A stretch of 64,000 nt of DNA from Deinobacterium chartae. Its GTDB lineage: Bacteria; Deinococcota; Deinococci; Deinococcales; Deinococcaceae. Of the stretch, positions 36,643-45,663 are shown piece after piece. The stretch lies in NCBI RefSeq assembly GCF_014202645.1, contig NZ_JACHHG010000007.1:78556-142555 (forward strand), read 5' to 3'. Numbering within the stretch: the stretch's first letter is position 1; each line of letters begins with the position of its first letter. The notes below the pieces were generated by a model that had not been told where the DNA came from, searched no databases, and saw nothing but the letters and a program-made list of their open reading frames with translations. Both the position numbers and the translations under genes were made by a program.

Positions 36643-37212
36643 TTATTCTACCCGCAGGCGCACCTGGGTGCCGTCGGCTCCCTCGAGCTCGATCAGCGGG
36701 CCCACCGGGGGCTGGCTGGTGAGCAGCAGACGCAGCGCCTCGAGGTCGAGCCCCTGGGCCGAGATGGCCTGCAGTGCCTGCTGCGGCAGCAGCTTGGTGG
36801 CGTGCTCGGCGAGGGCGAGCGGCAAGTTGGCGCGGACCTGCCCGCCGTCGGCGGTTTCGATCTCGATGCGCAGCAGGGTACCGGGGCGCGGGCCGCTCAT
36901 GGCGCGGTCGATGCGGTGACCGACCAGCCCGGTGATCTGGCGGGTCATGTTCTCGATGTCCTGCCCCAGCGAGCCCATGCCGCCCATGCTGACGTGGGCC
37001 GTAGCGCTGCGGCGTACCCCGGCGCGCAGTTCGAGCAACCCGGAGAGTTCTTCGACGCTGAACTCCCCTTCGCGCAGCAGGCCGAAAAAGGCATTCCAGG
37101 TGGATTCGGAGAGCTGGAGCCGTCCGGAGAGGGCGGTGAGGAGCCGGGCGGCGTCCTCGTCGGACAGGCGTCCGTTGCGGACCATCTCGAGGATCTTACG
37201 GATCTGTTGCAT
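36643..37212 (-). CDS. SHOCT-like domain protein of unknown function
   Basis: 189 residues. Residues 1-60 hold two short helical repeats of SHOCT/YvlB-N type (KILEMVRNGRLSDEDAARLL and LREGEFSVEELSGLLELR). The rest is a beta-rich domain with RIEIETADGGQVRANLPLAL and IELEGADGTQVRLRVE. There is no signal peptide. It lies 2 bases after the DUF4097 gene, so the two are clearly cotranscribed. Similar pairs occur in Firmicutes envelope-stress operons of Lia type; that link is inference. Confidence 0.75.
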   Translation of the reverse strand: MQQIRKILEMVRNGRLSDEDAARLLTALSGRLQLSESTWNAFFGLLREGEFSVEELSGLLELRAGVRRSATAHVSMGGMGSLGQDIENMTRQITGLVGHRIDRAMSGPRPGTLLRIEIETADGGQVRANLPLALAEHATKLLPQQALQAISAQGLDLEALRLLLTSQPPVGPLIELEGADGTQVRLRVE

Positions 37213-37214
37213 CT

Positions 37215-38129
37215 TCAGAGTTCTTTCTTTTCGAAGCGCACCCCTTCGTCGGATGCACGTTCAAAGCTGGGCTGCGCAGGAGCGGTCGGAGCGACCGGAG
37301 CCGCAGGGGCCGTGGGAGCCGTGGGGGCTGCCGGAGCGGCGGCCCCGCGAACCGGCTGGATGTTGGGGTCGAGCCGCACCTTCACGTCTCCGGCGGTGAG
37401 GTTCAGGGTGATGTCGGCCGTACCCGCACCGAGCACGCCGTCGTAGCGTCCGCCGACCACGCCTCCGCTGCGTTTGGCGATGGCAAAGTCGTGGCCGGTT
37501 ACGTCGCCGGCGGCCATGTCCACCGTGACCTTCGCGCTCGAGGACGGGCTCAGGCGCAGGTCCACATCGCCGGCCACGGCGTCGACGCGATGTCGGCCCT
37601 CGGTGACGTGCGCATAGATGTCGATGTCGCCCGCCTTGGCCGAGACGTCGAAACCGCCTACGCCGCGCAGGGTCAGGTCACCGGCTTGCAGCTTGGCGGT
37701 CACGAAGCCCGAGACCTGCTCGATATCCACGTCGCCGACGACGGCGTTCACCTCGAGGTGGGGAGTGCGGCGGGGAATTTCGAGTTCGACCTTGATGGAC
37801 CGCAGGCGGTTGAGGCCCTGCAAGATGCGCTCGAACAGGCTGCCTTCCTCGCGGTCGGGGCGCTGGTGAACGCGCCAGCCGTCGTGGGTGGGAATCAGCT
37901 CGATGTCCTCGCCGCCGCGCAGCACGCGCGGTTGCTGAATGTCTTCGGATCCGCGCACGGTGATGTCTCCGCTGATCAGTTTGATGCTGACGTTGCTTCC
38001 GGCCTGGGTGGGTTCAACAGGAATGATGTCGCGGCGGGTGCCGAGAAGCTGTTCGGCTTCTTCGGGGGTGAGCTTGCCTTCGTTGACGAGTTCGCGGACG
38101 CGTTGTTCGAAACTGGGTTCCTGGGTCAT
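37215..38129 (-). CDS. DUF4097 family beta-strand repeat protein with N-terminal SHOCT-like segment
   Basis: 304 residues from the ATG at 38129, which has a perfect AAGGAGGT Shine-Dalgarno. Residues 7-27 are SHOCT-like (VRELVNEGKLTPEEAEQLLG). Residues 45-255 are the DUF4097 repeat, with recurrent SGDITV, VGDVDI, AGDLTL, AGDIDI and AGDVTG strands forming a beta-helix-like sheet. An Ala/Pro/Thr-rich tail ends in charged residues. The family includes LiaX/YvlB-type envelope-stress proteins. A strong promoter lies at 38148-38177. Confidence 0.88.
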   Translation of the reverse strand: MTQEPSFEQRVRELVNEGKLTPEEAEQLLGTRRDIIPVEPTQAGSNVSIKLISGDITVRGSEDIQQPRVLRGGEDIELIPTHDGWRVHQRPDREEGSLFERILQGLNRLRSIKVELEIPRRTPHLEVNAVVGDVDIEQVSGFVTAKLQAGDLTLRGVGGFDVSAKAGDIDIYAHVTEGRHRVDAVAGDVDLRLSPSSSAKVTVDMAAGDVTGHDFAIAKRSGGVVGGRYDGVLGAGTADITLNLTAGDVKVRLDPNIQPVRGAAAPAAPTAPTAPAAPVAPTAPAQPSFERASDEGVRFEKKEL

Positions 38130-38147
38130 GGCGACCTCCTTGCTATG

Positions 38148-38177
38148 AATGTAAACCAATTTATCCGTTTTTGTCAA
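38148..38177 (-). promoter_or_regulatory. Sigma-70-type promoter of the DUF4097 operon
   Basis: TTGACA (38177-38172) and TACATT (38153-38148) on the minus strand with an 18-base spacer, or TTACAT at 17. A-T-rich DNA lies upstream of -35. It drives the genes at 38129, 37212 and perhaps 36438, and is divergent from the RNB gene. Confidence 0.8.
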
Positions 38178-38238
38178 TAGTGATTTTATATTTTGTAAAA
38201 CCGCGTTCGAAAGGGGCTCGGGAAGCTATGCTGGTCCC

Positions 38239-40056
38239 GTGAGCCTTACCGCCGGAGCCCTGGTCGTCTACAAACACAAGCCCGCCCGCGTTCTCAGCGG
38301 CGGGGACAAGCCCGAAATCGAAATCCTGGGCGCAGGCAGACAGCGCGTGCGTCCCAAAGACGTCCAGCCGCTGCACCCCGGGCCGCTCGAGAGCCTCGCG
38401 GCCCTGACTCCGCCGCCGGGCAACCCCGAAGAAGCCTGGGAACTGCTCGAGGGCACCGAAACCACCCTCGAGGAACTGGCCGAACTCGTCTACGGGACGT
38501 TTACGCCCGCCAGTGCCTGGGCGGTATGGCAGCTGCTCGAGGCAGGCGATCTGTTTTACGGCGCCCCCGCGCGCATCGTGCCGCGCACCCCTGCCGAGCG
38601 CGCCGAGCACGCCGAGCGCTTCGCTGCGCAGCAGGCCGAGGCCGATCGTCAGGAAGCCTTCCTGGCCCGCCTGCGGCGCGGCGAGCTGAACCCCGAAGAC
38701 CGCCCGCGCCTCGCCGACGTAGAAGCGCTGGCGCTGGGCCGCGCGACCAAGAGCCGCACCCTGGCCGCGCTGGGCCGCAGCGAAACGCCCGAGGCCGCGC
38801 ACGCACTGCTGCTGCGGGTCGGCGCCTGGAACGAGACGATGAACCCCTACCCTACCCGCCTGGGCGTGGACACCCGCCCGGTGACGCTGCCGCTGCCCAC
38901 GCTGCCCGACGAGCCGCGCCTGGACCTGACCCACCTGCCCGCGCTGGCCATCGACGACGAAGGCAGCCTGGACCCGGACGACGCGTTGAGCCTCGAGGCC
39001 CTGCCGCACGGCTGGCGACTGTGGGTGCACGTTTCGGACGCGGCCGCGCTGATCACCCCCGACTCGGAGCTCGACCTCGAGGCACGCCGCCGGGGGGCTA
39101 CGCTCTACCTGCCCGAAGGTGCCGTACCCATGCTGCCGCAGGCGGCCATCGAGGCGCTGGGGCTGGGGTTGGGCGAGGTCTCCCCCGCCCTCTCGATCCG
39201 CGTGGATCTGGACGCAAACTTCGAGCCGCTCGAGGTGGACGTGGCCCTCACCCGGGTGCGGGTCACACGCCTCACCTACGCCCAGGCCCAGGAACAGCTC
39301 GGCGACGAACCGCTCGCCACCCTGCGCCGCATCGCCGCGCACCTGCGCGAAGGGCGCGCCGGGCGGGGCGCTTTGATGATCGAGCTGCCCGAGGTGAAGG
39401 TGCGCGTGCACGGCGGGCAGGTCGACGTCAAGGTGCTGCCGCCGCTCGAGAGCCGACAGGTGGTGCAAGAAAGCATGATGCTGGCCGGCTGGGCGGTCGC
39501 CACCTTTGGCCTCGAGCACGGTATCCCGCTGCCATACGCCGCGCAGGAGGCATTCGAACGCTACGATGACCAAGCCACCACCCTGCCCGAGATGTACGCG
39601 CGGCGGCGCAGCCTCAAACGCACGCAGTGGGCCGCCCAGCCCGCCCCACACGCCGGGCTGGGCCTGGAACGCTACGTGCAGAGCACCTCGCCGATGCGGC
39701 GCTACCTCGACCTGGTGGCCCACCAGCAATTGCGGGCCTTCCTGGCCGAGCGGCCCTTTGTACGCACCCCGGACATGCTGCAGCGCATCGGGGCGGCCGA
39801 CCTCGCCTCGAGCGGCGTGCGCGAGGCCGAACGCAAGAGCTTGCGCCACTGGACGCTGGTGTACCTCAGCCGACACCGCGGTCCCTGGCACGGCGTGGTG
39901 GTCGACCGCCGCGGTCCGGCGGCCACGGTGCTGCTCACCGAACTGGCCCTCGAGCTGAGCCTGACCGGCGACCTCGCTCCGGGCAGCGAACTGCGCCTCG
40001 AGGCAGCCGAAATCGACCTGCCGGGCCTCGACGCCCGGGTCCGCAACGTCGGCTGA
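38239..40056 (+). CDS. RNB domain exoribonuclease (RNase II/R family)
   Basis: 605 residues, shorter than E. coli RNase R. The catalytic RNB signature IDDEGSLDPDDAL gives the clustered magnesium-binding aspartates (near residues 235-246), and YVQSTSPMRRYLDLVAHQQL carries the conserved arginines. The N-terminal cold-shock domains are reduced, and a small S1-like domain may close the C-terminus. It degrades RNA 3' to 5'. The GTG start is leaderless in style (TATGCT 38227-38232, 6 bases upstream). It ends at a strong terminator. Confidence 0.93.
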   Translation: MSLTAGALVVYKHKPARVLSGGDKPEIEILGAGRQRVRPKDVQPLHPGPLESLAALTPPPGNPEEAWELLEGTETTLEELAELVYGTFTPASAWAVWQLLEAGDLFYGAPARIVPRTPAERAEHAERFAAQQAEADRQEAFLARLRRGELNPEDRPRLADVEALALGRATKSRTLAALGRSETPEAAHALLLRVGAWNETMNPYPTRLGVDTRPVTLPLPTLPDEPRLDLTHLPALAIDDEGSLDPDDALSLEALPHGWRLWVHVSDAAALITPDSELDLEARRRGATLYLPEGAVPMLPQAAIEALGLGLGEVSPALSIRVDLDANFEPLEVDVALTRVRVTRLTYAQAQEQLGDEPLATLRRIAAHLREGRAGRGALMIELPEVKVRVHGGQVDVKVLPPLESRQVVQESMMLAGWAVATFGLEHGIPLPYAAQEAFERYDDQATTLPEMYARRRSLKRTQWAAQPAPHAGLGLERYVQSTSPMRRYLDLVAHQQLRAFLAERPFVRTPDMLQRIGAADLASSGVREAERKSLRHWTLVYLSRHRGPWHGVVVDRRGPAATVLLTELALELSLTGDLAPGSELRLEAAEIDLPGLDARVRNVG

Positions 40057-40062
40057 AACGGT

Positions 40063-40100
40063 GCGGGCGGGACGTTCGTCCCCGCCCGCCAGGTTTTTTT
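40063..40100 (+). terminator. Intrinsic terminator of the RNB gene
   Basis: An 11-bp stem (40063-40073 with 40078-40089, one bulged C) around GTTC, followed by seven Ts at 40094-40100. Confidence 0.9.
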
Positions 40101-40173
40101 CGCGTTCAGCAAACGGTTTTTCTAATCCATGCCAACTTACGGTGCGCCGGTGGCCGGGGAATAGAATAGAAAC

Positions 40174-41568
40174 ATGCGTTCCCTGGTTCTGATCGGCCAC
40201 GGCTCCCACCTCAACCCGGACTCCGCGCGCGCGGTGTACCACTACGCCGAGCTGCTGCGCGGGCAGGGCTTCTTCGACGAGGTCCTCGAGGGATACTGGA
40301 AGGAAGAGCCCTCGCTGCGCCAGGTCCTGCGCACCGCCCGCTACACCGACGTCACGGTGATCCCCATGTTCATCTCCGAGGGCTACTTCACCGAAACGGT
40401 GATCCCGCGCGAGATGGGCCTCGGCCACCAGGGCCCGGTCCCGCCCGAAGGCGTGGTCCGCCAGATCGGCGGGGTCACCGTGCGTTACACCCTGCCCTAC
40501 GGCGTGCACCCCAGCATGTCCGAGGTGATCATGCAGCGCGCCCTCGAGGCCTGCCCGGACGCCAGCCCCGAGGATACCGCCCTGCTCATCATCGGACACG
40601 GCACCACCCGCAACCCCAACTCCAGCCGCGTGGTCTACCACAACGCCGACCGCATCCGCGCCTCCGGCCGCTTCCGCGAGGTCGCCGCCCTGTTCCTCGA
40701 CGAGGACCCCCGGGTGAACACCTGGCCCGAACTGCTCTCCTCCCGGCGCGTGGTGATGATCCCCTTCTTCACCGCCGAGGGCTGGCACACCCAGGAAACC
40801 ATCCCCGAGGACCTGGGCCTGACCGGTGCGGTGACCGAGTTCGGCGAGCGCACGGTGTACTACGGCCTGCCGGTCGGCACGCACCCGCAGATCGCCGACG
40901 TGATCGTGCAACTCGCCCAGGACGCCCTGGCCCAGAGCCCGATGCCCGGCGAGGACAACCCCGACCACGAGGAAGCCTGGGCGGCCTTCATGACCCGCGC
41001 CGACGCGGGTCTGCGCCTGGGCGAGGCGACCATCACCCCGCACGCCGGGCTGTACGAGGTGCGCCCCACCCTGGACGAGGGCCGCGAGGACCTCGAGCTG
41101 CTGGCCACCCCCGAGGGCCTGCGCGACCGGGTACGCCTGTCGGACAGCGGCGAGTACCGCCCGGTCCATACCCTGCGCAACCTGCCCAGGGGCTGGCGCG
41201 CGGTGTTCGACGCCGCCGACTTGCGCCGCGCGATCGGCTACCTGTATCCGGCCGTGGTCGAAGAGGGCTACCTCGCCTCGCAGCGCGCGCTGCAGGCCAC
41301 GCCCTGGGCGTCCACCGCCCGCCGTCAGACCGGCATCTACACCAAGGTGCAGCAGGCCACGCCCGAGGAGGTGGCGGCCACCTCGAGGCGGGTGTGCGGC
41401 GGCTGCCTCAAGACCCGGTTGTGGGCCGGAGACAACCTGTACCGCACCTTCTTCGACGGGGTTCCGGGCGGCATTCCCTGCGCCGAGGCCTGCACCTTCT
41501 TGGTCTCGGAGATCCGTGAGACGGTCGCTGCGCGCCAGCAGCAAGAACGCGAGCTGCAAACGGCCTGA
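40174..41568 (+). CDS. CbiX/sirohydrochlorin chelatase-like protein with C-terminal Fe-S domain (DR_2241 type)
   Basis: 464 residues. Two chelatase-like repeats are each introduced by a histidine motif: [13 protein letters not shown] near residue 5 and [13 protein letters not shown] near residue 140. The C-terminal domain has a four-cysteine set (CGGC, then CAEAC) that fits the 4Fe-4S cluster reported for D. radiodurans DR_2241. CbiX-type enzymes insert cobalt or iron into sirohydrochlorin; the true substrate of this branch is unsettled. TAGAAT (40162-40167) ends 6 bases before the ATG. The B12 uptake operon lies 5 kb away, a suggestive neighbour. Confidence 0.88.
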   Translation: MRSLVLIGHGSHLNPDSARAVYHYAELLRGQGFFDEVLEGYWKEEPSLRQVLRTARYTDVTVIPMFISEGYFTETVIPREMGLGHQGPVPPEGVVRQIGGVTVRYTLPYGVHPSMSEVIMQRALEACPDASPEDTALLIIGHGTTRNPNSSRVVYHNADRIRASGRFREVAALFLDEDPRVNTWPELLSSRRVVMIPFFTAEGWHTQETIPEDLGLTGAVTEFGERTVYYGLPVGTHPQIADVIVQLAQDALAQSPMPGEDNPDHEEAWAAFMTRADAGLRLGEATITPHAGLYEVRPTLDEGREDLELLATPEGLRDRVRLSDSGEYRPVHTLRNLPRGWRAVFDAADLRRAIGYLYPAVVEEGYLASQRALQATPWASTARRQTGIYTKVQQATPEEVAATSRRVCGGCLKTRLWAGDNLYRTFFDGVPGGIPCAEACTFLVSEIRETVAARQQQERELQTA

Positions 41569-41580
41569 GCCACACGCGCG

Positions 41581-41610
41581 AGCGGCGGGGAAGCCAGCCT
41601 CCCCGCCGCT
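41581..41610. terminator. Bidirectional terminator hairpin
   Basis: AGCGGCGGGGA (41581-41591) pairs with TCCCCGCCGCT (41600-41610). It sits between the convergent CbiX-like and CAP-domain genes; no T-run is visible. Confidence 0.65.
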
Positions 41611-41623
41611 CATGTCCCCGCGC

Positions 41624-42661
41624 TTACTCCGGGGTTCCCAGCACCTGCACCCAGTAGCTCACGCGAGGATCTGCCGGGTCCTGGGCGTACCCGTAACCCA
41701 CCTCGAGGACGTCGGACATCAGGTTCCGGCAGTGCCCGGGGCTGCGCTGCCAGCCCAGCAGCGCGGTCTCGGGCGTCAGGGTGCCCATCGCCAGGTTCTC
41801 GGCGATCAGGCGGTAGCGGTAGCCCGCTGCGCGCGCCCGGGCGGCCACGTCGCTGCCGTCCACCGGCGAGGTATGGGCAAAAAAGTGGTTGGCGGCCATC
41901 ATGGCCGCCTGCGCGCGCGCCACGCGGTCCAGGGTGGCCGAGCGGCGCAGCGCCGGGCGGGACAGGCCCCCGAAGGCCTGGGCGTCGCAGCGCCAGCCGC
42001 GCGCCCGCGCCGAGTTCGCCAGGCGGTGCAAGCTCTCTTCGAGGTCGGCCCGCGGCGTGAAACGCGCCAGCTTGAAGCGCAGCGCGCGCTCGAGCGGCGC
42101 CGTGCCCTGCGCCTCGAGGCGCAGCTTCAGGTCGTAATTTCCAGGATTCAGCGGCGGAAAGCGCAACCCCGGGCCCTCGAAGCTGCGGCCGGCCAAGGTC
42201 CACACCGTGCGGGTCACCGGGCCTTCGGTGCGGCTGCCCTCGCTGCTGACCTCGAGGCCGCCCTCGAGGGTGGGAAGCAGCACGGCCCGCGCGACCGGCG
42301 GACCTGCCGAGAGAACCTGCAGCTCCAGGTTGCCGCGCTGCACGCTGCCGCCCGACAGGGTAGCGGTGAGCTGCACGGTGTAGCGTCCGGGGCGGTAATA
42401 CACGTGGACCGGGCGAGCGCCCTGGCCGCGGCTTCCGTCGCCGAAGTCCCACTCGAAGCGGGCGGCGGGGTCGCTCGAGGTGGCCTGGAAGCTCACCGTG
42501 AGCGGCGCGGTGCGGGTGGAATCGTAGGTGTAGGTCAGGTTCAAGGTGCGGGCAGAGGCCGCCACGGCGGGAACAACGGACAGCAGGGCGAGGGCAGCGG
42601 GAAAAAAACGCAGGGGTACGATCAACAGCGGGTCTTTCTGGTTCAAGAAGAGGCGGCCCAT
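41624..42661 (-). CDS. Secreted PKD-like plus CAP (SCP/PR1) domain protein
   Basis: 345 residues. A signal peptide (about residues 13-35, ending VAASA) is followed by a PKD-like domain (FEWDFGDGS then YYRPGRYTVQLTA, about 40-115), a second beta domain and a C-terminal CAP domain. The CAP part has ANHFFAHTSPVDG, IAENLAMG and WQRSPGHCRNLM, with the two histidines and glutamates of the CAP cavity. The function of bacterial CAP proteins is mostly unknown; peptidoglycan or lipid binding has been proposed. The start has GGAGG 6 bases upstream. It is the last gene of the exbB-led operon, 37 bases after its neighbour. Confidence 0.9.
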   Translation of the reverse strand: MGRLFLNQKDPLLIVPLRFFPAALALLSVVPAVAASARTLNLTYTYDSTRTAPLTVSFQATSSDPAARFEWDFGDGSRGQGARPVHVYYRPGRYTVQLTATLSGGSVQRGNLELQVLSAGPPVARAVLLPTLEGGLEVSSEGSRTEGPVTRTVWTLAGRSFEGPGLRFPPLNPGNYDLKLRLEAQGTAPLERALRFKLARFTPRADLEESLHRLANSARARGWRCDAQAFGGLSRPALRRSATLDRVARAQAAMMAANHFFAHTSPVDGSDVAARARAAGYRYRLIAENLAMGTLTPETALLGWQRSPGHCRNLMSDVLEVGYGYAQDPADPRVSYWVQVLGTPE

Positions 42662-42698
42662 GGCCGCCTCCGGGAAGAACGCGGGGTCCGGGGAGAGC

Positions 42699-43400
42699 TC
42701 AGTACAGCTTGGTCAGGTCGGCGGTGATCTGGTAGGCGCAGTCGGTGTCGGCTTCGGTGCGCAGCAGCAGGTCAAGCTTGCCGTTGGGTTTGATACCGGC
42801 TTTCAGGGCGTCGAAGTAGTACACCATGGTGCCGCTCCAACGTCCGCCCTCCTGCTTCCAGTCCTGCACGAACGCGCGGCGGTACGGTGCGGTGACCTTG
42901 CCGTCGGCCGCGCGCATGGCGACGTTGTAGGCGTCGCGCAGGCGCTCGGCCTGCAGGCCCTGCATGCGCACGTAAACCCGCAGGTGGCCGTCGGGCAGGC
43001 GGCCCTCGCCCGACGCCAGGGCATCTTTGACCGAGAGGTTCTTGAAGGCGTTACGCGCCTCCTGCGCCTGCAAGAAGAGGTCGTCGGCCTGACCGGTCAG
43101 GGTGACCGCAACCGGGCGGCTTCCGTAGGTGGCAAAATCGGTCGGAGCGTTGGTCCAGTTGGCCAGGCAGGCGGTCTTGTCGCCGTCGAACACGCTGACC
43201 GCACCCGGCGTCTTGAACGCACCGTTTTCAACGGTCAGGTCCAGGGTCAGCAGGGTCGGCAGCGGATCGCGGCGGTTGTAAGCCGAATCGATGACCTCCT
43301 TGGCCGAGGTCTGATCCAGCTTGGGAACCCAGGCGAAAGCGTGTCCGCCCGCGAGCAGAGAAACCAAAAGCAGTCGGGTCGCGGTTTTTTTGAGGTTCAT
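42699..43400 (-). CDS. Exported protein of unknown function
   Basis: 233 residues from the ATG at 43400 (AAAGG upstream). The signal peptide LLLVSLLAGGHAFA is cleaved near residue 22. The mature part is mixed alpha/beta with two cysteines (KTACLAN and TDCAYQ) that could form a disulfide. There is no lipobox and no family I know. It lies 42 bases after the TonB-like gene in the same operon, so it may be a client or partner of the ExbBD-driven complex. Confidence 0.7.
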   Translation of the reverse strand: MNLKKTATRLLLVSLLAGGHAFAWVPKLDQTSAKEVIDSAYNRRDPLPTLLTLDLTVENGAFKTPGAVSVFDGDKTACLANWTNAPTDFATYGSRPVAVTLTGQADDLFLQAQEARNAFKNLSVKDALASGEGRLPDGHLRVYVRMQGLQAERLRDAYNVAMRAADGKVTAPYRRAFVQDWKQEGGRWSGTMVYYFDALKAGIKPNGKLDLLLRTEADTDCAYQITADLTKLY

Positions 43401-43442
43401 GGGTCTACCTTTCAACGAAAACATGACGGAAAACTGACGGGC

Positions 43443-45290
43443 TTACTGCAGGAACACCACCCGGCAGGCCTGCCCTGCCGAGCGGAACTTCCCGGCTTCG
43501 GACGCGGAGAGCACCGCATCGTCGGAAAAACGGCTGCCCGGGGCGTTGCGCGAGGGTTGGACCCGCAGGGCCTTGACCCGCACCACGTTCTTGAAGGCCG
43601 CAAGTTCGCCCTCGCTGCGCACGTAGGTGTGCAAGTTGCCCTCGTTGACCAGCCGCGAGGCCACCCCCTTGACCAGCGCGGCGTCCGGCCAGATCTGGTT
43701 GCCGCCCTCGTCGTACACCAGCGAGGTCATCGAGCGTTGCAGCGGCGGGTTCAGGCCCCGCACGTCCACGGCCACGGTACACAGGCCCGGCTGGACCTCG
43801 CCGCCCGAGGCGCCTCCGGCTGCGGCGGTGCCACGACCTTCCGAGCTGGCCGGCGCGTCACCCTGCTCGCCTCCGGCACCGCCGGGCGTGCGTCCCGGGC
43901 GACCATCGCCGCCCGCCGGGCCCTCGCGGCCCCGCTCGGCCACCCCGCTCGAGGGGCGCTCGCCCACCGGGGCGCTGCGCGGAGCATCTCCTTGTCCCTC
44001 GACATTGGCCGGTGCCGTGCCGGAACCGCCGCTGCCCTCGTTCCTCGAGGGGCGCTCGACCGGCGAACCACCCGGACGCGGGGTGTCACTGGGCTGTCCG
44101 CGCCCCTCGAGGCTGCGTTCGGCCGTGCCTCCTGCGGCGGGCTGGGGCGCGCGCGCCTCGAGCGGCGAGCCCGCTCCGGGATCGGCGCTGCCCGGCTGTC
44201 CTGAGGGTGCGCGCTCGACCGGGGCGCGCTCGGCGGTGGCATCACGCCCCGCCACGCTCGAGGCAGCGGGGCGCTCGGCCTGAGTCGGGGCGGCGGCACT
44301 CGGCTGCCCCTGGGCAGGAGCGCTGGGCCGCGGGTCGCGTACCGGAGCCGCAGCCTCGGGGCGGTCCGAAACGGCCGGAGCCTGCGGGACCCGCGCTGTC
44401 TCGGCCTGACCGGACTCGGGGCGTGGAGCGCGCTCCAGCGGTGCGGCGGCGTCCTGCCCGGAGGCCACCGGGAGGCGCGGGGCACGCTCCACCCCGGCCT
44501 GGGTGCCGGGCTCGCTGCGCGGAGCCAGAAATCCCGAGGACGGGGCGGGCTCGGCCACGGTCTCGGTCTGGCGGGTACGGCCCTCGGCAGCGGTCTGGGG
44601 CAGCTCGACCGGGGCACGCAGGTCCGAAGCCCCCCGCTCGGCCTCGGCCTGGGTTTCCAGCTGTTGCCGCGAGGGCACGCTGCTCGCCTCGGCCTGCGGG
44701 TCCGGCCGGCTGTCGAGCGGACGCAGCGGCGCAGCCTCCTGCCCAGGGGCCGGCTCGGTTTCCCGGGCGGGCGCGGGTGGAGCCACCGGAGCCGGCGCAG
44801 GCGCACGCGGCGCGGCGGCCTGGGTACGCGGGGCCTGCGGGGCCGGGCGCGTGGTGGGTTCGGGCCGCGCCGCAACCCGCGCGGGTTGCTGCGCGGGTTG
44901 CGGTTGAGCCTGCGGCTGCGGGCGGGGTTGCGGTTGTGGCCGGGGCTGCGGGCGGGCCGCCTGAGGCGGTTTGGGCTGCGCCCTGGGCTGCGACGGCTGC
45001 GGTTTGGGCGGCTCGGGTTTTTGCACCTGCGGGGTCCGCTGCGGGCGCGGGGCGGGGGCTGGAGGAATGTCCTCGAGTTCGATGACCTCGAGCGGCGGGT
45101 CTGCCGTGCGGTTCACCGGCGGAACGTACTGCGGAACCAGCAGCACGCCCAGCACCGCCCCGAGGTGCAAGGCGGCGGTGAGCAGCAGTGCCCGGCGGCG
45201 CTCCACGCCGCCCTCGAGGGGCCCGCTGGGGACCCTGGGGGGGCGGGGCGGCCGGGACTTAGGGGGAAGTGGAGCGGGTCGAGATTGCAA
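43443..45290 (-). CDS. TonB-like proline-rich transenvelope protein with atypical C-terminal domain
   Basis: 615 residues. A basic N-terminus and one membrane helix (34-52) are followed by a TonB-like acidic and Pro-rich start (VIELEDIPPAPAPRPQRTPQ). A very long low-complexity stretch rich in Pro, Ala, Gln, Arg, Glu and Gly runs to about residue 500. The last 115 residues are folded: VAVDVRGLNPPLQRSM, YDEGGNQIWPD, VVRVKALRV and GQACRVVFL. They resemble the LPP20/FlgP-type domain more than TonB_C. The TTG start overlaps exbD by 32 bases but has a strong AGGAGG 8 bases upstream; a GTG at 45206 is possible. It is probably energised by ExbB/ExbD. Confidence 0.75.
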   Translation of the reverse strand: MQSRPAPLPPKSRPPRPPRVPSGPLEGGVERRRALLLTAALHLGAVLGVLLVPQYVPPVNRTADPPLEVIELEDIPPAPAPRPQRTPQVQKPEPPKPQPSQPRAQPKPPQAARPQPRPQPQPRPQPQAQPQPAQQPARVAARPEPTTRPAPQAPRTQAAAPRAPAPAPVAPPAPARETEPAPGQEAAPLRPLDSRPDPQAEASSVPSRQQLETQAEAERGASDLRAPVELPQTAAEGRTRQTETVAEPAPSSGFLAPRSEPGTQAGVERAPRLPVASGQDAAAPLERAPRPESGQAETARVPQAPAVSDRPEAAAPVRDPRPSAPAQGQPSAAAPTQAERPAASSVAGRDATAERAPVERAPSGQPGSADPGAGSPLEARAPQPAAGGTAERSLEGRGQPSDTPRPGGSPVERPSRNEGSGGSGTAPANVEGQGDAPRSAPVGERPSSGVAERGREGPAGGDGRPGRTPGGAGGEQGDAPASSEGRGTAAAGGASGGEVQPGLCTVAVDVRGLNPPLQRSMTSLVYDEGGNQIWPDAALVKGVASRLVNEGNLHTYVRSEGELAAFKNVVRVKALRVQPSRNAPGSRFSDDAVLSASEAGKFRSAGQACRVVFLQ

Positions 45291-45663
45291 TGCGTCCGCC
45301 TCCTGCGCGCTTGATGACGTCCATGACGTTCACGACGGTGCCGTAGTTGCCGCGGCGGTCGGCCCGGAGGGCCACCACGCCGCCGCTCTGGGAGACCCGG
45401 GTTTTGAGGGCAGCCTCGAGCTGGGCGAGGGTCATGTGCTTGCCCTCGAGGTACACCTTGCCCGCCCGGTCCACCGAGACGGTGGGGATCTGCGCGGTAT
45501 CGCGCAGCGAGCTGCGCGCACTGGGCAAGTCAATGGGCAGGGCGCTGTTGCGGGCATTGAGGTTGCTGGTGAGCATGAAGAAGATCACCAGCAGCAGCAC
45601 GATATCCACCATCGGCGCGAAGTCGAAGGTCACCGCCTGTTCCTCGCGGAAACGGTGTCTCAT
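45259..45663 (-). CDS. exbD: ExbD/TolR family proton-channel subunit
   Basis: 134 residues from the ATG overlapping the exbB stop. One membrane helix holds the proton-relay aspartate (FDFAPMVDIVLLLVIFFML). The periplasmic domain ends VVNVMDVIKRAGGGRIAIST, typical of ExbD. With ExbB it turns the proton gradient into mechanical work on a TonB- or TolA-like partner. Translational coupling (ATGA) sets the stoichiometry with ExbB. Confidence 0.95.
   Translation of the reverse strand: MRHRFREEQAVTFDFAPMVDIVLLLVIFFMLTSNLNARNSALPIDLPSARSSLRDTAQIPTVSVDRAGKVYLEGKHMTLAQLEAALKTRVSQSGGVVALRADRRGNYGTVVNVMDVIKRAGGGRIAISTRSTSP

Noticed and set aside
38161..41613. 1150-codon open frame on the minus strand
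   Set aside because: It lies antisense to the RNB nuclease and CbiX-like genes, and its translation is a low-complexity His/Gly/Arg/Val shadow typical of high-GC third-position bias.
44012..45085. Long plus-strand frames opposite the TonB-like gene
   Set aside because: Low-complexity Ala/Arg/Pro shadows of the Pro-rich region. The minus strand has the membrane helix, ribosome-binding site and operon context.
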